Assembly: GCA_030248225.1 (NCBI GenBank)
Contig: JASANE010001426.1
Span: 1-64,000, forward strand
Origin: Trileptium ribeirensis
Taxonomy: Eukaryota; Nematoda; Enoplea; Enoplida; Thoracostomopsidae
DNA: 64,000 bases
Direction of reading: 5' to 3'
How positions within the stretch are numbered: position 1 is the stretch's first letter; the number at the start of each line of letters is the position of its first letter. The position numbers and the translations under genes are program-made. Below, piece by piece: positions 34,637 to 48,128 of the stretch. The notes beneath the pieces were generated by a model, which saw nothing but the letters and a program-made list of their open reading frames with translations, did no database searches and was not told where the DNA came from.

Positions 34637-36472
34637 TGCGTCGTTCACATTAAGGTAAGTGCACTCAATGCGCACGGTTACGTTAGAAACGCAGTGCTCG
34701 CTACACTGCAGTGGTCGTTATGACAATGTCATTCGCTACAAGCTTCGTGCAACAACTGACATTTCCGAACGATGCTTGTAGCGACTATATCAATTAGAGT
34801 TAGACTGTTTGTAACAACATTGTTTAAAGTTACACGCGTAGTGTAACGACAGCAAAGATTGCCGCACGATGATGCAATGTGGAACAACATCTTTGCACTG
34901 CAGATATAACAGAAACCGTAGCAGCTGGACCTAAAATAACCTTGCTTCCGTGAAGGCATCTAAAATGAGGTAAAAAAACCATCATTCTAAACTCTAACCT
35001 TGGGATGTACACAGTAATTTAACTATGCCAGTTCAAATGTGCTGAATATCATGAAAGCCGGTTAAGTCGTTCCCGAGTTATGGCCGATAACACCCATGTG
35101 TCACGTTGTCCACTATATATGCTAAACATAAATAGTACAGTGTGGCATTGTCGTTTGCTCCGGCTTCAAGTAGACATCGCGATTATACAGAATTGCGCAT
35201 ATTAAGTATGTCACTTATTCCACTACTGATATGCCACTTTAAGTAGATATAATTTTCAATTTTTGTAATAGATATAACTATGCTCTCGCTTATGCGTTTA
35301 GATGCTGTCGTGATTGACATATACCGGAAGCATTCACGAGCCTCCAACCGATGTGTACAGACTCGATTTTGCACAGTGCGCGTCGCAACAATACCGCGCG
35401 AAACTACAAGCTGTGGAAACCGCAGAAGCAGTCTGCCAGGACAGCCGATTTCGTACAGTGTTATTACATGCAAAGTTTCGGACAGTGAAATGATGCGCTG
35501 TTAATTAATTTGAAGTGCACATATATACGAATATTATGTAAATGATAGACATTTCGGAATATTTGTGTTTTTATACACTGTTATATTATTCTCCTTGTCC
35601 GGAAGTTTATGACAGATTAAGTTTCTAATCAGCAGCAGTAGCGACGCAATAACATCAGAAATAAAGTCTGTAGATCAACTTTAAACGAGTGTCGCGGAAT
35701 GTAATAATTCCTAAATGTAAGTACAAAAGTTGAAAGAACATTTATAATTTTAAAAAAATTGACTATATAACTGATTCGAAAAGCTGCCACTATTAGAAAC
35801 ACCGCTTTAGATTAGTCTGTACAGGAACACAAATCTTCCGTGTAGGATAAAGCCGGAATACAATATAGATTGTTTATAGTAAACATTAGGTAGCTCGTTG
35901 TACGTATTCATCTACAGAGGCAACCGCATTAAGCGTTGCGACCGTTTGTAATGTTGTTTTTTAATTTTAAATGAAATGAACAGGGACAAAAATTGCGTCT
36001 TGCTACGTTGTCGGCGTGCAACAAATTCTGCAGCTTGCTACCTTATCGACCAGTTTAATATGACAAACTGTATTAATTGCTTTCAAAAAAGTTACTGTAT
36101 GCCATATCAGCACTTCTGTAAAGTCTGCAAGTTAAGTCTGTGTTCTCAATTGTTGTTACACTAGCGTGCTGCTACTGCGATTTCTGTTACAGATGCAGTG
36201 CATAGATTTTATTCGTCATTACACCATCGCGCAGCAATCTTTGGTGTGTCTTACACCGCGTGTGCAACTTTAAACAATGTTCTTACAAGTGGTATAACTT
36301 CAATTGATATAGTCGCTACAAGCATAGTTCGGAAATGTCAGTTGTTGCACGAAGTCTGTAGCGGCTGACAACACTGTCATTATAATGTAACGACAAATGC
36401 AATGTAACGGGCACTGCGGTTCTCGCGTAATCCGTGTACAGTGAGCGCACGCATCTTCATGTGATCGACGCA
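34637..36472. mobile_element. Non-autonomous TIR element, TAA duplication (copy 2)
   Basis: Counterpart of 1645-3467 with the same TGCGTCGTTCACATTA end and TAA on both sides (34634-34636, 36473-36475). The right half differs from copy 1 by several percent while the left half is nearly identical. Confidence 0.75.
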
Positions 36473-36682
36473 TAACAGTTAGCTTATGATGGTTGTAGCT
36501 CCTACGGTGCACAGCAGTGGCAGCGCACTCTTAAAACGCATTGTACAGTTTCATAGAAAAATGGGGGCAAAAATAGAGCAGTTTTGGCTTTTATGGCCGA
36601 CTGTAGAGACAAAAATCTGTTACGGCTGGCTGTGTAATATATTAGTATCATGTAGATAGCTATAAAACACTACTGTATCTTA

Positions 36683-36781
36683 TGCGGCTTTCAGCTTATA
36701 ATGTCCCCGATGTTTAAAACTTTTATCCCCCTGTAGTCACAACCCTGCTGTATAGACGGTCTGTGTGATACCCATACTGTA
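36683..36781. mobile_element. Left end of a TGCGGC-family MITE (copy 2)
   Basis: Counterpart of 3682-3780; the end has drifted to TGCGGCTTTCAGC. Confidence 0.45.
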
Positions 36782-36967
36782 AACCAATTACCGAGGGTGT
36801 ACGACATACCCCTAGCTACTACATTTTATTTTTACAGTGTCGTACACAACCTGAGCTACCAATTTGACGCGAATTAACTATAATGGACTCTGTCTGTACC
36901 TAATCTGTTTATTAGTCAATTGTGGTGTGTATCCCTGTTTAATTGGAGTAAATGCTTGACCAAATGT

Positions 36968-37728
36968 CTCCTAGGGTAGTCCTAGAGCAATCAAACTTAT
37001 ATGGCGTTCACATTCATCATAGGTTGACTGTAATGTTTTAGGTCGGTCCACACTGTTGATAACGCTATAAGAGTTTCGAAATGTGAAAAAATAGCCAGCT
37101 GTTTCTTGCCAAAGCACTTGTTCAGCTTTTCCACAACTACTTTGTAATTCTCTGCGGTCAGTCGATATCCTTCTACTACACGGTGTGCTTCGCCAAACAG
37201 TTACACACGAATGTACTTCAATTTATCAATTGTTGATATTTCTGTATTTTCAGGAATCGTAGACTTAAAACTGTCCCAAAATTCATCCCAATTAAGTGTT
37301 TCACCGCCAAAATTCGCACTTTGAAGTTTCGGTAAATTGACTGTTCCGAACGGGATGATGATAACGATAACTCATTTGAAACATTGCTATTAGTTGGAGC
37401 GGATTGTTCTGATTGCAAAATGTTATAAGTGTGAATTTTATTATTCAAGAAAGTGCTGGCATCGAGGATGACTTCATCTACTTCAAGCAACCTTTTGACT
37501 TCTCTAGCTATTTCATGGTTCGTCTCCACTTTTGAAGCTACTAAATGATCAAGTTTGAACAATCTCTGATAGTCATCGAGTTTTTTTAACCCAGCTTTCT
37601 GCCAGCTCCAATTCAGTTGCATTTGCAATAACTTGTAACTTATTACTTCTCACGATAAGTTTAGTAACATTAGCCCGCAACGCTTTTCGTTGCTGTATAT
37701 ATAGCTTTGATTGTAATTCAGCAGTCAT
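36968..37728 (-). pseudogene. BEL/Pao gag remnant (copy 2)
   Basis: Counterpart of 3965-4730. An ATG at 37726-37728 stands where copy 1 has TTG. A run of seven T (near 37580) instead of six shifts the frame just before KKLDDYQRLF, and a further shift precedes the LPKL..NW block, so this copy is broken in additional places. The same DUF1759-like words are readable (DDYQRLFKLDHLVAS, LTAENYKVVVEK). No downstream pol. It inherited its decay from before the duplication and has acquired its own lesions since. Confidence 0.72.
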
Positions 37729-38805
37729 TGTATATAGGCTAACTTTGCGTTTATGTAATATCGATGCCTTAATCTATATCGTTAAACATGTGCTTATCCT
37801 GATCAGGGCAAATAGAGGTTATTTAGTTGTAAATATTTATATTACAAAGATATATAACTGACCCCGTAGAAATGACGAAACAGCAACAGTTTTCTTGATC
37901 ATAAAGTTCCAAATGCTTCGGTGCCAGCAACATATTGCAGCAATGTAGCAGACAATGAATAATCTAACAGGGATGAGCAATGGATAAGGACCATGTGGAA
38001 TTAATTGAAAATCAATTGGCTTGGCTGAATGTAACTGAGTTGAGGTATCAGCCCGAATTTACGAATAATCCGCCGTTATTGACAATACCGACAACTAACG
38101 ATCATAACCTCAAAACAAAACAAAACAAACCATATCAACTCAACTTTCTCTCTCCCTCAGGTCCAAAAAATAACAGTTCAATAATTGGTCTACCACCCCT
38201 CCCGCTTACCCATCCACGCCCAGACCTTGACCTCCGTTCTTGGCAGCTACATAATCGGGTGAAATTTGAAACAAACTTACTTTCACAAACTTAAAATTGT
38301 TTCCAAAATTTTTTTAACCATTTTTGTTATTTTGTATCAGCCAGTTTCAATATTTGCCAAATTTTCTCTAGTTTTGCCAGAATTTTCCGTACATGCCAAT
38401 GGTGCGTACAGGGTAAATATGACTTGGGGGGGGAGACCCTTAGGAGGGCAAGCATTTACTACATATGGACGAACACCAATGACTTTACTAAATAGTGATA
38501 AATGCTTACTGCTTACTGCAATAAATAAACTGCTTACTAAATAGTATACTGTGTAGCACGGCTCAAATGTTCTTCACCTAAACTGGCTTTTGCAAGATCA
38601 ACATAACAGGGTAGAATGAATAACTTTAAAACCACGGTTCTTTAAAAAAGGAAAAGCAATTGAAGATCTTTCTTGTCCGAAAGGCTATTCAAAATTTTAA
38701 TTTCAAAATTTAATTGACATAGCAGCTAGCCCATTTGAACGCGTGACATAATTAGGACCCTCCGGATTCATCTTATCGCAAATGATGCATAATGTTCTTG
38801 GCCAA
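37729..38805. other. Anonymous duplicated sequence
   Basis: Almost identical to 4736-5809. The frame at 37980-38294 is longer than its copy 1 version only because of a 2-base length difference near 38153, so it is not a conserved gene. Confidence 0.5.
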
Positions 38806-39002
38806 AGTAACCCCGAGGGGCGGAAATACAATGCATGCCATGCCGTTCTTGATATGCTAAGCCTAAGCCTTAGTCTTAGATTAAGCTAAGGTCCTTATAT
38901 GAGACATACACTTAGCTTAAGCCTAAGTCTGCCGCCCCCGAACCTCCCGCTCTAAGCTGTTCCTTTTTGTAACGTTATAACGTACCGCCCCTCAGGGTTA
39001 CT
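38806..39002. mobile_element. Small palindromic MITE with AGTAACCC ends (copy 2)
   Basis: Counterpart of 5810-6006, nearly identical. Confidence 0.65.
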
Positions 39003-39766
39003 GGAGCCCGTTTATCTTCGACTGTCGAGCCGGACTGTACTTTTGTCACGAAGTGTTACGCTGAGTCCCTATAACTTACGGTGGAGACTATTTAGTCTGC
39101 GAAGATTACGCTTTACTATACGTACCTTAATAATGCACCAAATGCCTCATACTGCTTAAAAAGTCATTCTATATATGAAAAAACACATATGTAACTTGAA
39201 ATTAGTGCGAAAATGCTATAGAACAAAATATTATTATACTAAGCACAACACTAATTATAATTTCTCAATTGACGGCTCAGCCGAACGCTCCGTTTGTCGA
39301 GCAGAGCCTAGCTAAACTATCTATTTGTCAAATTAAGACAATTTAAGCTATCAAAATGTACCATAGTAGTCCAGCTAAGCTATAGTTCACCCGAACTAGT
39401 CGAGTTGGACGCGTGACATAATTTGGCCATGGCGCACGCATCTTATCGCAAATTATGCATTATCAGATCAAATACACTGAATGCTGCAGTATTATCGCAT
39501 GATCACTACCACAAGCGAACAATTCATGATGTAGGCTAAGTCAAGTTTCTAGTGACTTGCTTATTCATTAGGTACTAAGCGTGAGATTCGGACGGCCCAT
39601 TATGTAAGCGCTACCTTGTTTTGCGTTATAAATAGTTGAAATAATGTATACATAAAATGAGCGAAGTATTTTTTGCCTCCCTCAGTCTGAAAATTGTCAA
39701 TTCTGAACATACTGGTCAATCTTTGTCAGTCACACATTCAATGAATCCTCTAAAATGGCTTCAATC
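39003..39766. other. Anonymous duplicated sequence
   Basis: Counterpart of 6007-6775. No gene seen. Confidence 0.5.
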
Positions 39767-40290
39767 GAACCATAGTTCGTCAAAACGGCTGGATGAGTCG
39801 CAAAAGTTGTAACAATTTAATGGCGAAAAATTAATGAGCGCTTGACTCTGTTATAACGACTTTTGTAGTTACGCAGCTTCATTTAACGTCAATAATTTTT
39901 GGCGATCATCTCTATTTATTGGTCTATACAAAGAGCCCCAATTTTAAATCAGGAAAATTTTAAATCATTTTTTTCAGGAAAATGTTTACTTTACAAACAA
40001 TTTAGGACAAACTGTGAAATCATACATTCGAGGTTACAGCGTCATGGTTCTAAAGAACGGTTTCAATCAAACCATAGTTCGTCTAAACGGCTGGATGAAT
40101 CACGAAAGTTGTATCTATTTAAGACCGACATGTACTATTAAAATTACCATAACACAATGCCGAAGGATTAATGAATGCTTGTTCTATTATAACGACTTTT
40201 GTAATTACGCAGCTTCGTTTAACGCCTATAATATTTGGCAATCATTTCTATTTATTGGGCTTATTCGAATAATACAATTAGCTCCAATTT
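39767..40290. repeat. ~298-bp tandem repeat, two units
   Basis: The anchor AATCRAACCATAGTTCGTC recurs at 39767 and 40064. Clean units, without the A/C-biased stretches of copy 1. Confidence 0.7.
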
Positions 40291-40453
40291 TATAGCATTC
40301 ATGCTAAATGCGTAATTCGACTATAAAAGGTATGGCCGCACAGCCAATGCTCTGCATATTCGTACTGTTGCTTTTTGTGGTTTGTGTCGTACTGTCGACA
40401 TTTGTTTGTAAAAAACATACGAGTTTTTTGTTACTTTATCGTGAAAATTAGCC

Positions 40454-43039
40454 AAACATTACATTCGATAATATGTAACAGCTTTCATGAGATGTTACCC
40501 ATAGCGGGTTCCTTGTAATAACTTTGGTACGTTGTTACCCATAAGCGCTTGTATGTAACATTGCTAGTGTTGTTACGTGCACTCGCTGCTTTATAACAAC
40601 AATGGAATGTGGTTAGCACATTTTTAACCATACATGCTCAAGGCCAGAAGTCTCGGCGAATGTAGCCGGCTCGACGTGGATATACGTGAGGTCGGTCAAG
40701 GGAGTCAGTCGATTAGATTGGGGTATGGCAGAGTTTGCTCGTTCACGGAATAATGAGCCCATCTATTTGAAAATTTTTGTTACGCACGACATGCCGTATA
40801 TAGCGGTGTTAGATATGACATGTCGTATGTAACATTGGAATGCCTGCAACACGCAAATTTTTGCATCCCGAATTGTTTTAAAGAATTAGACCAAACCGCA
40901 TCGTCGTCATCACTTTTGCTATCGAAAAAAGATTTTATCGAAATACATCCACTCGGAAAAGAGCTATGAATGACAGCGATAGACAAAAAACGGAATTTTC
41001 ACTATTATCTGCTAGTGCCCTCAGTGGAAACTCTGCTCGCTTCGCTGCTCCGTTTCAATAAGTAGCCAATAGTGTTGAAATATTGAAGCGGTCGTCAACG
41101 GCTACCGTCAGCTGAACTATGGGTTGGAACTGTAGATGCGATTGCGTAAAAATCAACAAAATATAAGTAAATTTCTTTAACAATCTTGTTAGTAATATCA
41201 CAGAAAGCTTTCATAAGCTTGAGATTGTACATAAAGGGTCAACCGAGGGACCTCAGTTTATTAACCGCTCCCGTTAGTATACTTTCTTGTGAAGTATTGA
41301 CTTGTTTGTATAACATCGAAATTGGAACGCTAAAACAGTGTTAGGAATCTTTAACAAACATTGTAATACATATAATATGAAGATGTATAAAAATATTTTA
41401 TGCTAGTTTTTTAATAAAGATAATTTCGGAATGCTACATTCCGTAAATAATTGAAACTCTTTCAGAAAATATAATTGCTGGGTGTTGTAACATTAATTAC
41501 GACCAAATTTTACGGTAAGACGAATTTTACCTTAAAACCTCCAACGCACTGACAGATGAAAAGAATTCAATAAAGCGTTCAGTTCAATATTGACTGTCTA
41601 CTTCTCTATCCTAGCCTAACGCCCATCTGCTACCGGGTTGATTGTCTACGACATATGCCTACATCGCAACCTCATCGAGGCTTTGCCGCATATTTTCACG
41701 AGACACATTTATTCACAAAATTCATCGTATGCGGTTGTGCGTTGAAGACACTTTCATTTGTATAATTTTGGCTGCATCTGTGGATAATTTAGATTTGTTT
41801 TTCAACTATGACCCCGCGAGAATAATATATATACATGTTCAAATTATAACGCATACGTATTTATAGAAGAATATTATATAATATGTAAACATATGCGACT
41901 ACAATTGATTGTATAAATTCTAAATATATATTGAGATTTATAGTGGACCACCGTAATAGGAAAATTATAATTTTCTTGAGTGTGTTTTTATGATGATATG
42001 ACACATAGTTGTAATAACTTGGCAAAATAAACTCCAATTTTTGTAGCAAATTTTGAGCAGTGCGTGTTAAAGAGTTTTTGCTACAGTGATATCCGCGCAG
42101 ATTACTTTATTAACGCAATTTATTTTATCATATTGAAAGATACTCCGAACGGGAAAATAAACCCAAATTGATAATCTTTACTTCCAACCAGGAACGGGGT
42201 AGCAGATTGTGACACGTTTGGCATTTTTTACATACGTTCTGAACAACGCTTCGCTATGATCGTTGCAGCTTTCAACTACTTTACGAAATTGTTATACAAA
42301 ACGTTTGAAGTGGAACCGAGAATTTCTTATGTGTATCTTACTTTAAGCATATCATCTTTCATGATAATAACGTAAAACTAGTGACGTGTTTCTGTTAATA
42401 TAGGAAAAATTTTGTTAGATAAACGACAAACTGTAGACAGAGACCGTTAGTTGAATACGTATCTTCTGAGTCCGCATATCAATTGCTGTTCGGTTATTTT
42501 TTCTTCCGGAGACGTTACGCCGGCACTGTAGGAAGTTGGCAGCGTCACCGTAGTTGCACATTTGGATATTTAAACGCAACGACAACATATCAATTGGGTA
42601 TTACTCTTGCACCCTACACCAGGAAATATGTTATCTATCGATCATATATGTTATTTTTGAACATAACAGGGGAGTTTTGCAGTATAACTTCGTAAGTTTT
42701 GCAGTATAAAGAATACAATCATAGGTGTCGTTAATCTTCTGTGAACACTGCAATACCCCCCTCCCCGCCAAAAAACCGACTGACACCCTTACAGGCCGAA
42801 CACAGAGCTCCTGCCCTCGTGGCACCGGCTCCCATCAATTGAGATCTCGGACATTGAGTATGTACGGTTAAGAATATGCGTAACAAAATTCGATTGTTGT
42901 TATAAAGCTGCACGCAACAACACTAGCAATGTTCTTACATACAAGCGCTAATGGGTAACAACGTACCAAGGTTGTTACGCAGGACCTGCTTTGCGTAACA
43001 ACTCACGAAGGTTGTTACATAACATCGAATGTAATATTT
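40454..43039. mobile_element. 2.6 kb TIR element (copy 2)
   Basis: Counterpart of 8054-10628 with ~165-bp inverted ends starting AAACATTACATTCGATAATA. Confidence 0.7.
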
Positions 43040-43177
43040 CCATACACACGTGCGTATATGCTGATGATGTCGAGTAAGTGCCACATATTTTTCTGTGAAT
43101 CGCGCATATATATGTTGTTATAATATCAAATTTATCTATTGTGATAAATAATGTGCTTTTCAAAATAAAGAATTTAC

Positions 43178-44364
43178 CAGGGAATAACCGGAACCGAAAT
43201 TTACCGGAACCGGAACCAGCAACCGGAACCGTCCATTTAAACCGGATCCGGAACCGGAACCGGAACCTGGTCTTCGAAATTTATATATAGTAAAACAGAT
43301 GATGGAAGAAATGAAGGTATAGTGGATTTAAAATGCATTAAAAATAACTTGTACATTAAACTTAATGTATTGCGATGGTATTATTGCCTTTCTGAAACTT
43401 TAAAGAGACTGAGGAAGCTAATAATGTTTATTTGTCGATCAAATATGTCGGTTTTTGGACATTCAGAGCAAAAAATGTCTTCCACTATACACCTTTGCGT
43501 ATACTGCGTCAAATCGAATGTGCTTACAAAGCTTTGAGCGTAGAATACACACTTTCCCTCTGTCTCCAGTCGCCTCCATTTACTACACATACGTTTGTTG
43601 CATGTTCTTCTGCAAGCAACTTAAAATTATTGGTTTATATGATTCTAAGAGGAAATAATAGATAGAAGGTAATTTTCTGATCAGTGGTCAGAGACACTGT
43701 TTAGGCTAGCGTTGGACAAACAGTGCCCGTCAGTTAGATAATGATGATAACTTTCTAATCAGACTGCTATAAATGAGATACACTGTGATGCTGCTCGCAC
43801 AGTTTCAATAAATACAGTTCATTGCCAAGAAAGCAGTTTCTAGCTGCGTTGCAGATAACGTTAGTTTACTTCAATTTAGACTGATTTACCAAGTTTACAA
43901 GCGCACTGGCGGGTGCTTGACGCAATTTATGTTAGCCAAGCATACCCTAAGTACTTCTGCGTAAGCCATACTCTGTTACCGAGTTGGACCGGTTTAATTC
44001 AAACGTATCCCACAGACTTCTGGATGTGTAAAATAGCTGCTACAAGCATCAATCTGGCTTTGATTTAACAAACTCCTGCAGGTTATTATGAAAAATTCCT
44101 GCTCAAATTATGTGCATTGTTTACGTTTCACACGGCAAATTGGTTAGTTAATCTTTTCTTTTGCTTGGCATTATTGGAGCTTGATCATTGTATAATATAT
44201 ATTACATATGTTTGAATTACAGGATGAAGCAAAAAACTTGGAAAATTTCAAAGCAAATTTTTAAACCGGAATTCCGGTTCCGGTATGGTTTTTGCCCTTT
44301 GCCGGAACCGCAACCGGAACACGATTTTCGCCGGAACCGGAACCGGAATTCCGGTTACTCCCTG
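43178..44364. mobile_element. 1187-bp non-autonomous hAT-type transposon
   Basis: The 8-bp duplication GAATTTAC flanks the element (43170-43177, 44365-44372), and the uninterrupted GAATTTGC is at 10759-10766 in copy 1. Termini CAGGGAATAACCGGA and, reverse complemented, CAGGGAGTAACCGGA form a ~15-bp inverted repeat beginning CAGGG, typical of hAT. Both subterminal regions are arrays of CCGGAA/TTCCGG words, as expected for transposase-binding sites. The interior has no transposase frame, so an autonomous partner elsewhere is required. Inserted after the duplication arose, or into one haplotype. Confidence 0.9.
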
Positions 44365-44372
44365 GAATTTAC

Positions 44373-45700
44373 CTACAAGAAATATATTGCATTCTCTGGT
44401 TGACGAACAACTTTGCTTGGAGTGCTACAATGCAGTGTGCTAGAGTTCCATGCCCTATATTGCATAATTATATCAATGATGCTGCAAATTGTAATCAGTT
44501 TAATTTATTTTACGAGACAGTGATGTTAACCTGAACACTAATAATGCTAACCTGATACCAATGATTGTTTAGCTTGCACAATGACATATTATTAAATAGG
44601 TCATTGCATTGCATTAAACAAGTCTATGCGTTATATATTTACACTAAATATACTTAACCAAGCCTTTCCTGGTAATGTATTGAATGCAAAGATTAATCGA
44701 AAGAACGAAAAATTGCACATTTACATATGGTTATTTAGCCCATACGGTGAATTTGCAGTGTATACGCAGCAAAATCAAGATAGTTGCATTCTATTTTGTT
44801 TAATGACACGTTGTACGTAAATTATAGGGTTTGAAATTATAGTATGTGTTACGCTGTTACTGTTGTAATGTGAAAATTTAACTCTCTTTGTGATACGACA
44901 GGTCTGACAAATTTAAATCAATAAAAATTCAAACTAAATGCCCATCTAAAATGCAAATTATTAGTGAAACGTGTTAGAAAATTGTTGATGTATATATTTC
45001 GTTTATTCATGGTAAATACTAAAGACGTAAAGACGTTCTCGTCTGGATTCTGCTGGAGACAAGTCATGCTAGAAATTAATTTATAAAAATACGAACAGCT
45101 TTCTGATATATTTATATGTATTCCGCGGAAGTATAATAATTTTGCACACAATTGCTAGAATTGAAAGTACAAATATTTCATTACCGTTGGATATTAATCC
45201 CCAAATATAAAACGCGAAACAGTTATACATTATAAATCATCGAGCTTAGACAGGTAGACCATTATCTTTACCTCCTTGGCTTTGCATTGTACTGGTATTT
45301 GAGTAATTGTATTGGTTTTTTTACTATATTAAATACAAACTAATCTTTGGCATTCAAAACACAAACATTGAATAAGGACTGTTACACTTTGGGACAGGTT
45401 CTACGGATACGGATATGTTTTCCATGGGAGGGATTCGAAGTTCCGAATTAATATGGAATGTAATGTAATCATTTGTACATTTTCGCGCATTGGGAAACAA
45501 ATGTTGACATTGAATAAAGTGCGCAATCGTGTTTAACACGAATATTGTATTGCTGATGTATAAGCCAACGTTAAGTGAAGAAACAATTTGGGGTCATACC
45601 GCCAGAATCTGCGACGCATTGAAGTTTACAAATTAAGTATTATTTCTAGGCATAAAGCAAACGGGTTAGTATTTAAATATTCAAATTCGTACGACGAACT
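44373..45700. other. Anonymous duplicated sequence
   Basis: Counterpart of 10767-12099. No gene seen. Confidence 0.5.
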
Positions 45701-45701
45701 C

Positions 45702-46500
45702 TAGATGTTAAAAGAACATCGTGGATCAACCCACGATCTCGCATCAAGCAATATAATTGCGAACAAGGGACCTTTATAGTCATAGATCATACGTTCTTAT
45801 TGTCTAAAGCCCATGAGCTAGCCGGGGTTCGGAGCGTCATCCTTCGGCCTCACAAGAGGGGAAGGAAGACAGCTGCTTGCTAGGAAGGGAAGTTGGACGC
45901 CTCAGGGATCGGTAACCTTTTTGATCCATGCATATGTATAAATACAAATATTGACTAATCACCTCAACTTTTTTAGCAACCTTGATAATCATCATAACCG
46001 TAAATAAAAGAGTTTTATAGCATTGCAACAAAATCCATGACACCGTGCATGGTTCTTCAGAAAGAGCGCCAACAGGTACACTAAACTTTATAACACGGTT
46101 ATACCGATTACAGAAACGTTTTATGAGATCTTGTCATTGTTTCCAACCACTTCGAAAACCTTCATAACCGCAGATTTGACAAATATAATATTAAGTTAAA
46201 AACCACGAAACAACGAACAGTTCAAGGGATGCACATCGTGCCATTCCAAAATGAAACACGTCATCGTTTTCAGAAACTTTCGGACTGTTTATAATCACAG
46301 CTTTAGCTTAGCAAATTATATAAATAAATTGAAGCCACTCATAGTTAAAGGGTGAGGAGAACCGATGTTTATATACCGTACCATTTCATAAATGGAGCAT
46401 ATGTCACAGATACGTTTCAATAAACCCTCCATCGTTTTCTGTAAATCCCGAAAATCTTTATAGTTGCAGATTTAACAATTTACTAGATTGTCTATAGTGC
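45702..46500. repeat. Degenerate ~150-bp repeat region; normal version of the A/C-biased stretch
   Basis: Words of the form AACCTTCATAACCGCAGATTTGAC recur loosely near 45990, 46160, 46290 and 46455, each preceded by a CGTTTTC/GTTTCC word. The first half aligns with 12100-12878 of copy 1, where G and T have been replaced. Confidence 0.45.
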
Positions 46501-46524
46501 TGTTGCAAAATCTATGCTGGTTGT

Positions 46525-46866
46525 TGTTTCGTTTTCGGTTTCACTGGATTGGAATTATAAGCGATATTGAAAAGGGATTCCTTCAGATAGAATTGTAGCC
46601 TGTCGACAGGGACGTTACACGTTTCCTTTGGCTGCAATATCTGACACTAGCACCTAGCGGTAGAAATCTGAAGACCTACCGTTTCACTAGAGTGCTGTTT
46701 GGTATCAAATCGAACCCTTACATGCTTGCTGAAACTGTTCAATATCATTTGAACAAGCTAAGCACGCCGATTGCGAAACAAATTTATGCCGACCACTACA
46801 TATACAACGTAATCTCTGGTGCACCGTTGATCGCAGAAACTGAAACGTACCACATTGAAGCATAGA
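46525..46866 (+). pseudogene. BEL/Pao reverse transcriptase remnant (copy 2)
   Basis: Counterpart of 12925-13270. It carries the same SDIEKGF-like block at the N-terminal end, then a better kept central part: codons reading YRFTRVLFGIKSNPYMLAE, close to the BEL/Pao pattern YRFxRVxFGxxSSPFLL, followed by LNKLSTPIAKQIYADHYIYN. Here the active-site Asp of YxDN is replaced by Tyr (TAT), whereas copy 1 keeps Asp (GAC). Frames are still broken near 46660. The polymerase that copies the element RNA into DNA would be encoded here; neither copy can be functional. Confidence 0.7.
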
Positions 46867-48128
46867 AAATTACTAAATTGCTCTTAGGTCATTAACTCCG
46901 AAACTCTAAACTTTTCTAAGTTCCGCACTGCACGTCGCAGTGGTAACTGTAGTTGCCAAAACCGCCAGGAACGTGCCTTGACAAGAAAACTTACCGATTG
47001 GCAAACCGTTGTGGTCCAAACGAACAGAGATGATTCACTAAAGGTACGTTAGGATATTTTAATAGCACAATTATTAGGGTTGATTTTGGCACAAATTAAT
47101 AGGACCGTACATCACGGCAGTGTTATGTGCAATTTTAACTAGGGGCTGAGGCATAGCCTCATCGACAAAAATAACTCAGGTCGGTATTTGTATCGACTGA
47201 CGTTTGTGCGAAACAAATATGTAAACATCATATTTTGTCTCAGTTTGCTTAATTATTTAAATATAACATTTACTAGATTTGCTTTAATCTCAATTGCGTG
47301 GTCGAGCACCGCAGATTAAGGGTACAGTAGTATCAGGTCGAGGACAATGTGACTACGACATCACGGTCCTAGTTTAAGATTGAACTAAACAGTGTCGAGG
47401 GATGACTTCGGCGTCGAAATGTGGTACTTTTTCGTTCGTCGGTCGTGCACCTGCGAAAGCGGCACGCCGAAATGGTAGTCCAGAACTCAGAAACTTTCAA
47501 CTGAGTAATCTAAAATTTGGTAGGATTCCAATAAACAATGGAGCATGGAGTCAACCTTAGGAACGAAAATTAGCCGAAAGTTGTGAGGAAAATATATTTT
47601 TCATATAAGTGAAAGCACTCTAGTCACCGAGTTGGCTACGGAGACAGCAAAACTTTAAAGAAAGTGAGAGACAACGGCCCACCACCTAAACCTCGAAGGC
47701 TCTAAGAACTTAGGTGGCGCGAATATCGTTTCCGTTCTATGAACGAACCACGGGACAGCCACACGCGTGTGTCACGATAGGATATTTAGGACATCGTGAT
47801 ACAACAGCCAGTTCAGATGCTATTCGATAAATGTAGGAATTTAAGTAGAAATGTCAAATAACCATGGTTGGAGCAGAGCACTAGGCATGGCGACGACTTA
47901 GCCGTAACCAAGCAGAGGGACAACCTAGTGTAACTAGAAAGGCCCTTGGTTAACCTGCGTCTTTCCAGTTCGAAAACACTCTAGCGAAGGTAATTCTTGC
48001 AGGAGACACGCGCAAAGGAATGAACTGTGCTACGGCCGCCACCGCCGCGGATTTTTTAAGTAGGCAATGAAGCAATAAATTATGCTCTTTCAAAAGCTTT
48101 GTTATAATACATTAATTCGAAGCAAACC
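46867..48128. other. Anonymous duplicated sequence
   Basis: Counterpart of 13271-14512, several percent diverged. No gene seen. Confidence 0.45.

Noticed and set aside
37980..38294. 104-codon plus-strand frame
   Set aside because: The copy 1 version stops after 64 codons because of a small length difference in a near-identical block, indicating no constraint.
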